Origin: CAZNNH01 sp964574335
Lineage (GTDB): Bacteria > Acidobacteriota > Vicinamibacteria > Fen-336
NCBI GenBank assembly: GCA_964574335.1
Contig: CAZNNH010000182.1
Span: forward strand, 1-12,714
Direction of reading: 5' to 3'
DNA length: 12,714 nt
A program made the position numbers and the translations under genes. The stretch's first letter is position 1. Each line of letters opens with the position of its first letter. Positions 8,157 to 12,714 of this stretch are shown here, piece after piece. Below the pieces are notes generated by a model. That model worked only from the letters and a program-made list of their open reading frames with translations. It ran no database searches and was not told the DNA's origin.

Positions 8157-8162
8157 ATTCTA
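8157..8162 (-). promoter_or_regulatory. Possible -10 element for the KamA-like unit
   Basis: On the minus strand TAGAAT sits in an AT-rich patch (TAGAATAAACAGG), which is unusual in this GC-rich region, about 125 nt upstream of the KamA-like start. No convincing -35 is seen at 17 nt. It lies in the 213-base stretch between the small membrane gene and the KamA-like gene, where I see no gene. Confidence 0.3.
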
Positions 8163-8245
8163 CCACGCGCTCCGGCCTCGTCCCGGGTCGGGCGAGGTCC
8201 TTCGCTCCGCCTGCCCGTCCAGGGCTCCGCTCGGGAAGACCGGGC

Positions 8246-8449
8246 TCAGGCCTTCCGGCCGCCCTTCCTCCCCAGCCACAGCATCACCAGGCCGAAGACC
8301 AACAGCACCGCGCCCCACTCCAGGTTGACGTTGTGGCCGAGCGAGCGCTGGTAGAGGTCGGAGCCGCGCGTCAGCAGACCGTATCCGGTCAGCAGCAGGC
8401 CGAAGATGCCGAACATCAGGCCGATCGGGGTTCGGATGTCGAGACCCAT
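8246..8449 (-). CDS. Small two-helix membrane protein paired with the symporter
   Basis: A 67-residue protein with two hydrophobic helices, at about residues 8-26 and 45-60, joined by a polar loop containing DLYQRSLGHNVNLEW, and ending in a basic tail (RKGGRKA). The ATG at 8449 is preferred over an in-frame GTG at 8461, because the GTG falls inside the ribosome site (GTGGAGGAAG), which is correctly spaced for the ATG. It begins 12 nt after the stop of the symporter gene, so the two are almost certainly co-translated. Small membrane proteins directly after solute/sodium symporter genes are a recurring arrangement and may act as accessory subunits, like YhdT with PanF or the small subunit of other symporters. 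That role is inferred from position. No enzymatic motif is present. Confidence 0.8.
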   Translation of the reverse strand: MGLDIRTPIGLMFGIFGLLLTGYGLLTRGSDLYQRSLGHNVNLEWGAVLLVFGLVMLWLGRKGGRKA

Positions 8450-8461
8450 GGCTTCCTCCAC

Positions 8462-10195
<1,734 letters not shown>

Positions 10196-10259
10196 CGCTC
10201 ACCTCCCTGGGGAATGGGACGGGCTCTGGCAGCGTCCGGGGCCCGCGGCCGCGGCGCCC

Positions 10260-10265
10260 ATTATG
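10260..10265 (-). promoter_or_regulatory. Possible -10 element for the symporter
   Basis: On the minus strand CATAAT (5 of 6 to TATAAT) lies about 65 nt upstream of the TTG start, in the only AT-rich patch of the 111-base gap behind the export operon. At 17-nt spacing the -35 position reads TGGCGA, a weak match that falls within the terminator-like hairpin. Confidence 0.3.
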
Positions 10266-10279
10266 CGGGTTTCGGCGGC

Positions 10280-10303
10280 CCCTCGCCATCCGGGTGGCGA
10301 GGG
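10280..10303 (-). terminator. Strong hairpin after the MacAB operon
   Basis: A perfect 9-bp inverted repeat, CCCTCGCCA / TGGCGAGGG, with a 6-base loop begins 3 nt after the permease stop codon. No T-run follows on the minus strand, so it is either an atypical terminator or an mRNA-end-stabilising hairpin. Its position between two transcription units supports a role in ending the export operon. Confidence 0.55.
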
Positions 10304-10306
10304 TGG

Positions 10307-11527
10307 CTACTCGTAGCGCAGGGCCTCGATCGGGTCCAGGTTGGCCGCGGTGCGGGCCGGGTACCAGCCGAAGAAGATGCCGACCGCCGCCGAGAAGGCG
10401 AAGGCCACCAGGATCGACGAGGTGGTGACCAGGGCCGGCCATCCGAGGCTGGTGGTCAACGCCTTGGAGACGGCGACCCCGAGCAGGATCCCGACCAGGC
10501 CGCCGACCAGCGAGAGGCCCACCGCCTCGGCCAGGAACTGCCGGAGCACGTCGCGGGTCTTGGCCCCCACCGCCATCCGCAACCCGATCTCGCGGGTCCG
10601 CTCGGTCACCGAGACCAGCATGATGTTCATGATCCCGATCCCGCCCACCAGCAGCGACACCGAGGCCACGCTCATCAGCAGGCCGGTCATGGTGGAGGCC
10701 ATCTGCACCCGGGTGGCCGCCATCTCCTCGACGGTGCGGACGCTGAAGTCGTCCTGGTCCGGGTTCGAGATCCGGTGGCGGGCCCGCATCAGGTGGGTGA
10801 TGGCGACGGCGGTGGGCTCGACCAGGTCGTCCGAGATGGCGGCGTAGGAGGCCTGTTGGATGTAGCTGATCCCGAGCAGCTTCTTCTGGATGGTGGTCCA
10901 GGGCGCCAGCACGAAGTCATCCTGGTCCTGGCCCCATTGACCCTCGCCCTTGGCGGCCAGCACGCCGAGCACCCGGAAGGGCATGTTGCGCAGGCGGATC
11001 ACCTGGCCCACCGCGCCCCCGTCCGGGAACAGCGTGGTCGCCACCGTCGCCCCCAGCAGGCAGACCTTGTCCGCCACCTGCACGTCGCGGGCGGTGAAGT
11101 CGGCGCCCTCGGCCAGCACCCAGTTGCGCACCGCCAGGTAGTCCTCGCTACCCCCCTCGACCTGGGTGTTCCAGTTGTTGTTGCCGAAGATCACCTGGGC
11201 GCGGCCGCGGACCCCCGGCGTCCAGCGGGCGATGGTGGGGACCTCCCGGGCCACCGCCTCGGCGTCCTCGATGGTCAGGCTCTGGACCGAGCCCGAGCCC
11301 TGGTGGGCGCGGCCCGGCCCGCCGAAGCTCCCCGCCGAGAGGTAGACGAGGGTCGTCCCCTGGCTCTGGATCTGGGCCTCGATCTGAGCGCGGGCCCCGG
11401 ACCCGAGGGCGATCATGGCGATCACCGAGCCGACGCCGATGATGACGCCGAGCATGGTCAATCCGGAGCGGACCTTGTTCCGGCGGATGGCTCGAAGGGC
11501 CAGTCGGATCGTCTCTCGGGCACCCAT
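10307..11527 (-). CDS. MacB-type ABC transporter permease (FtsX family)
   Basis: A 406-residue inner-membrane permease with one N-terminal helix (about 21-43), a MacB-type periplasmic domain (about 50-270) and three C-terminal helices. The cytoplasmic loop has the signature ERTREIGLRMAVGA, and the protein ends PARTAANLDPIEALRYE, as is usual for MacB-like permeases. In such transporters the permease transmits ATPase-driven movement to the periplasm, pushing substrate into the MacA/TolC channel; substrates include peptides, macrolides and siderophores, and none can be assigned here. The ATG at 11527 has AGGAGG 4 nt upstream; that ribosome site contains the TAG stop of the preceding ATPase gene, leaving 8 nt between them and implying translational coupling. 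Unlike E. coli MacB, the ATPase is a separate protein. The gene is intact. Confidence 0.93.
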   Translation of the reverse strand: MGARETIRLALRAIRRNKVRSGLTMLGVIIGVGSVIAMIALGSGARAQIEAQIQSQGTTLVYLSAGSFGGPGRAHQGSGSVQSLTIEDAEAVAREVPTIARWTPGVRGRAQVIFGNNNWNTQVEGGSEDYLAVRNWVLAEGADFTARDVQVADKVCLLGATVATTLFPDGGAVGQVIRLRNMPFRVLGVLAAKGEGQWGQDQDDFVLAPWTTIQKKLLGISYIQQASYAAISDDLVEPTAVAITHLMRARHRISNPDQDDFSVRTVEEMAATRVQMASTMTGLLMSVASVSLLVGGIGIMNIMLVSVTERTREIGLRMAVGAKTRDVLRQFLAEAVGLSLVGGLVGILLGVAVSKALTTSLGWPALVTTSSILVAFAFSAAVGIFFGWYPARTAANLDPIEALRYE

Positions 11528-11535
11528 CTCTCCTC

Positions 11536-12294
11536 CTAGGCCTCCACCTCGACGGGCGGCAGGGCGAGAAGCTCGGCGGCGGCGGTGCGCCGCTCGGTCA
11601 CCTCTTGGTCGTTCACCAGCCGGCCGTCCCGGACCGTCACCACCCGGGTGGCGTACTCGGCGATGTCGCGCTCGTGGGTGATGACCAGCACCGTGATGCC
11701 CCGCTCCTGGTTGAGCCGCTGGAGGATCTCCATGATCTCGATGCTGGTCCGGCTGTCCAGGTTACCGGTGGGCTCGTCGGCCAGGATCAGCGACGGCTGG
11801 TTGACCAGGGCGCGGGCGATGGCCACCCGCTGCTGCTGTCCCCCGGAGAGCTGGTTGGTGGTGTGCCGGGCTCGCTCGGCCAGGCCCACCGCCCGAAGCA
11901 GCGACATCGCCTGCTCGTGGCGCTCGGCCGGCCGGTGGTTGCGGCCGTTGTACAAGAGCGGCAGCTCCACGTTCTCGAGCACCGTGGTGCGGGCCAGCAG
12001 GTTGAAGCTCTGGAAGACGAAGCCGATCTCCCGGTTGCGCAGCTCGGCGCGGCGATCGCGGTCGAATCCGGAGACGTCGAGGCCGTCGAGGTAGTAGTGG
12101 CCCGAGGTGGGTCGGTCGAGCAGGCCCAGGATGTTCATCAGCGTCGACTTGCCCGAGCCCGACGCGCCCACCACCGCCAGGAAGGAGCTACGATCGACCT
12201 CGAGGTTGACGCCGCGCAGGGCATGGACCACCACGTCCTCGCCCACCGCGTAGGAGCGCTTGAGGTCGACCACACGGATCAGGGGCTCAGCCAT
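11536..12294 (-). CDS. MacB/LolD-type ABC transporter ATPase
   Basis: A 252-residue cytoplasmic ATPase. Walker A GASGSGKST is at 43-51, Q-loop Gln95 in FVFQSFNLL, signature LSGGQQQRVAIARAL at 149-163, Walker B LILADEPTGNLD at 169-180, and H-loop His207 in ITHERD. The FQSFNLL and TGNLD elements mark the MacB/LolD/FtsE group. It would power the permease encoded next. The ATG at 12294 has AGGTG about 6 nt upstream, and the stop of the adaptor gene is 8 nt upstream. The C-terminal extension after about residue 230 is short and shows no domain. All catalytic residues are present. Confidence 0.95.
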   Translation of the reverse strand: MAEPLIRVVDLKRSYAVGEDVVVHALRGVNLEVDRSSFLAVVGASGSGKSTLMNILGLLDRPTSGHYYLDGLDVSGFDRDRRAELRNREIGFVFQSFNLLARTTVLENVELPLLYNGRNHRPAERHEQAMSLLRAVGLAERARHTTNQLSGGQQQRVAIARALVNQPSLILADEPTGNLDSRTSIEIMEILQRLNQERGITVLVITHERDIAEYATRVVTVRDGRLVNDQEVTERRTAAAELLALPPVEVEA

Positions 12295-12302
12295 GGTCGC
12301 AC

Positions 12303-12536
12303 CTAGCGCTGGCGTCGTGCCGGCCGTTGGGGGGTGAAGGGGTTGGAGGTCGGCGAGGCGCTCGGCTGCGGCAGCGTCCCGGCCATCCGCGCCCCCGGGA
12401 TCGCGGTCCCGGTGATGACGGCGGCCCCCTCCTCGAGGCCCTCGCGCAGCTCCACGTACTGGCCGTCCGAGACGCCGACCCGCACCTCCACCGCCCGGGG
12501 CTGCCCCTTCCCGTCCGGGACGAACACGGTGGTGGG
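12303..12536 (-). CDS. MacA-like efflux adaptor (HlyD/MFP family), C-terminal fragment
   Basis: Only the last 77 residues can be assigned. TTVFVPDGKGQPRAVEVRVG, then SDGQYVELREGLEEGAAVIT, match the membrane-proximal C-terminal domain of periplasmic adaptor proteins, and a Pro/Ser-rich tail ends ARRQR. In the complete protein a signal anchor, a coiled-coil hairpin and lipoyl and beta-barrel domains would come first. Translation upstream of 12536 (toward higher coordinates) gives sequence with no adaptor character, and the opposite strand there codes for a different protein. The gene is therefore cut by the junction at 12517-12536, not naturally short. An ATG at 12626 opens the same frame but would produce 30 residues of unrelated sequence, so it is not accepted as the start. 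The stop precedes the ATPase gene by 8 nt, as expected for a macAB operon. Confidence 0.8.
   Translation of the reverse strand, partial: PTTVFVPDGKGQPRAVEVRVGVSDGQYVELREGLEEGAAVITGTAIPGARMAGTLPQPSASPTSNPFTPQRPARRQR
12517..12536. other. Junction shared by two truncated genes
   Basis: These about 20 bases are read as PTTVFV(P) at the truncated adaptor's edge on the minus strand and as GTNTVV(G) of a UDP-GlcNAc 2-epimerase on the plus strand; both fit their families. Left of it only the adaptor matches, right of it only the epimerase. Base composition drops to the right. This fits a join at a short shared sequence, whether artefactual or biological. Confidence 0.7.
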
Positions 12537-12677
12537 CTCTGATCCGCAGCGGATTGTGGCGGAGGCGTTGGCAGTATTGGACGGCAAGAACAAGGCCGGC
12601 AGGCGCCGGAATTGTGGGACGGCCACGCGGCGGAACGGATTATAGAAATTCTGAGGTTACAGGAGGGAGCGAGATGA
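12517..12677 (+). pseudogene. UDP-N-acetylglucosamine 2-epimerase (WecB family), C-terminal fragment with frameshift
   Basis: The translation GTNTVVGSDPQRIVAEALAV, then LDGKNKAGR, matches the C-terminal part of non-hydrolysing UDP-GlcNAc 2-epimerases (E. coli WecB has GTVRLVGTDKQRIVEE). The match then continues in another frame from 12606 as PELWDGHAAERIIEIL to a TGA at 12675, corresponding to the family's 'DGkAaeRIv' end. One base appears to be missing at about 12603-12606 (CGCCGG where CGCCCGG would keep the frame). The enzyme interconverts UDP-GlcNAc and UDP-ManNAc for surface polysaccharide. About 300 N-terminal residues are absent because the sequence left of 12517 belongs to another gene. 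The codons ATA, TTA and AGG are rare elsewhere in the window, suggesting a different origin. Confidence 0.7.
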
Positions 12678-12714
12678 TGCGATTGACGATGAATCTCAAA
12701 TCCTCAGCAGAGGC
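12674..12714 (+). CDS. Start of an unidentified gene, cut by window end
   Basis: AGGAGG at 12661-12666 is followed 7 nt later by ATGATG and the open frame MMRLTMNLKSSAE, which runs off the window. The first ATG overlaps the epimerase stop (ATGA), the usual sign of adjacent genes in one operon; the second ATG at 12677 is also possible. With only 13 complete codons no family can be assigned; a polysaccharide-related function would be a guess from the neighbour. GC is clearly lower than in the rest of the window. Confidence 0.5.
   Translation, partial: MMRLTMNLKSSAE

Noticed and set aside
8176..8197. CCTCG...CGAGG inverted repeat after the small membrane gene as a terminator
   Set aside because: Five-bp stem with a 12-base loop and no T-run; too weak to support.
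10214..11539. A 441-codon plus-strand open frame opposite the MacB-type permease
   Set aside because: Mirror frame of a clear FtsX-family gene; translation is Gly/His/Asp/Arg-rich without motifs.
12303..12626. The adaptor fragment as a complete 107-residue gene starting at an ATG at 12626
   Set aside because: The first 30 residues have no adaptor similarity and lie antisense to a recognisable epimerase C-terminus; the true 5' part is missing beyond the junction.

Overview
This is a GC-rich bacterial window with tightly packed genes. One run of exactly 100 Ns (2506-2605) marks a scaffold join, so the window is probably draft or metagenome-assembled sequence. The first gene is a fused, double-length MacB/FtsX permease of the 'acidobacterial duplicated orphan permease' (ADOP) type. 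Together with a DUF885 putative peptidase, sodium/solute symporters and high GC, this suggests Acidobacteriota or a similar phylum (Gemmatimonadota and Myxococcota are alternatives). That assignment is inference from gene content only.

Layout: (a) 61-2478, + strand: ADOP permease. (b) 2506-2605: gap. (c) 2606-2926, - strand: Phd/YefM antitoxin running into the gap, with a 30-bp dyad over its start codon that looks like an autoregulatory operator. (d) 3076-4848, + strand: exported DUF885 putative metallopeptidase, divergent from the antitoxin. (e) 4953-6023, + strand: NAD(P)-dependent reductase of the dihydroflavonol-reductase/epimerase type. (f) 8032 down to 6144, - strand: a two-gene unit with a KamA-family radical SAM/PLP aminomutase-like enzyme followed 11 nt later by a SAM methyltransferase with a possible export signal. 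(g) 10195 down to 8246, - strand: a sodium/solute symporter followed 12 nt later by a 67-residue two-helix membrane protein. (h) 12536 down to 10307, - strand: a MacA-MacB-type tripartite export operon (adaptor C-terminus, ATPase, permease) with overlapping or near-overlapping signals, ending in a strong hairpin.

The most important structural point is at the right end. At about 12517-12536 the MacA adaptor reading leftward stops matching its family. From the same bases a different gene reads rightward: the C-terminus of a non-hydrolysing UDP-GlcNAc 2-epimerase (WecB family), carrying one frameshift, followed by the start of another gene in clearly lower-GC sequence with rare codons. Two gene interiors meet tail to head inside about 20 shared bases. 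This looks like a chimeric assembly join or a microhomology rearrangement, and the last ~180 bases should not be treated as true neighbours of the MacAB operon until checked.

Functionally, the export operon and ADOP protein are envelope transport systems. The symporter with its small partner imports an unknown solute. The KamA homologue keeps the radical SAM cysteines, the carboxylate-binding Arg and the PLP Lys, but has lost both lysine-recognising Asp residues, so it probably acts on an amino acid other than lysine. No RNA genes, CRISPR arrays or insertion sequences were seen.
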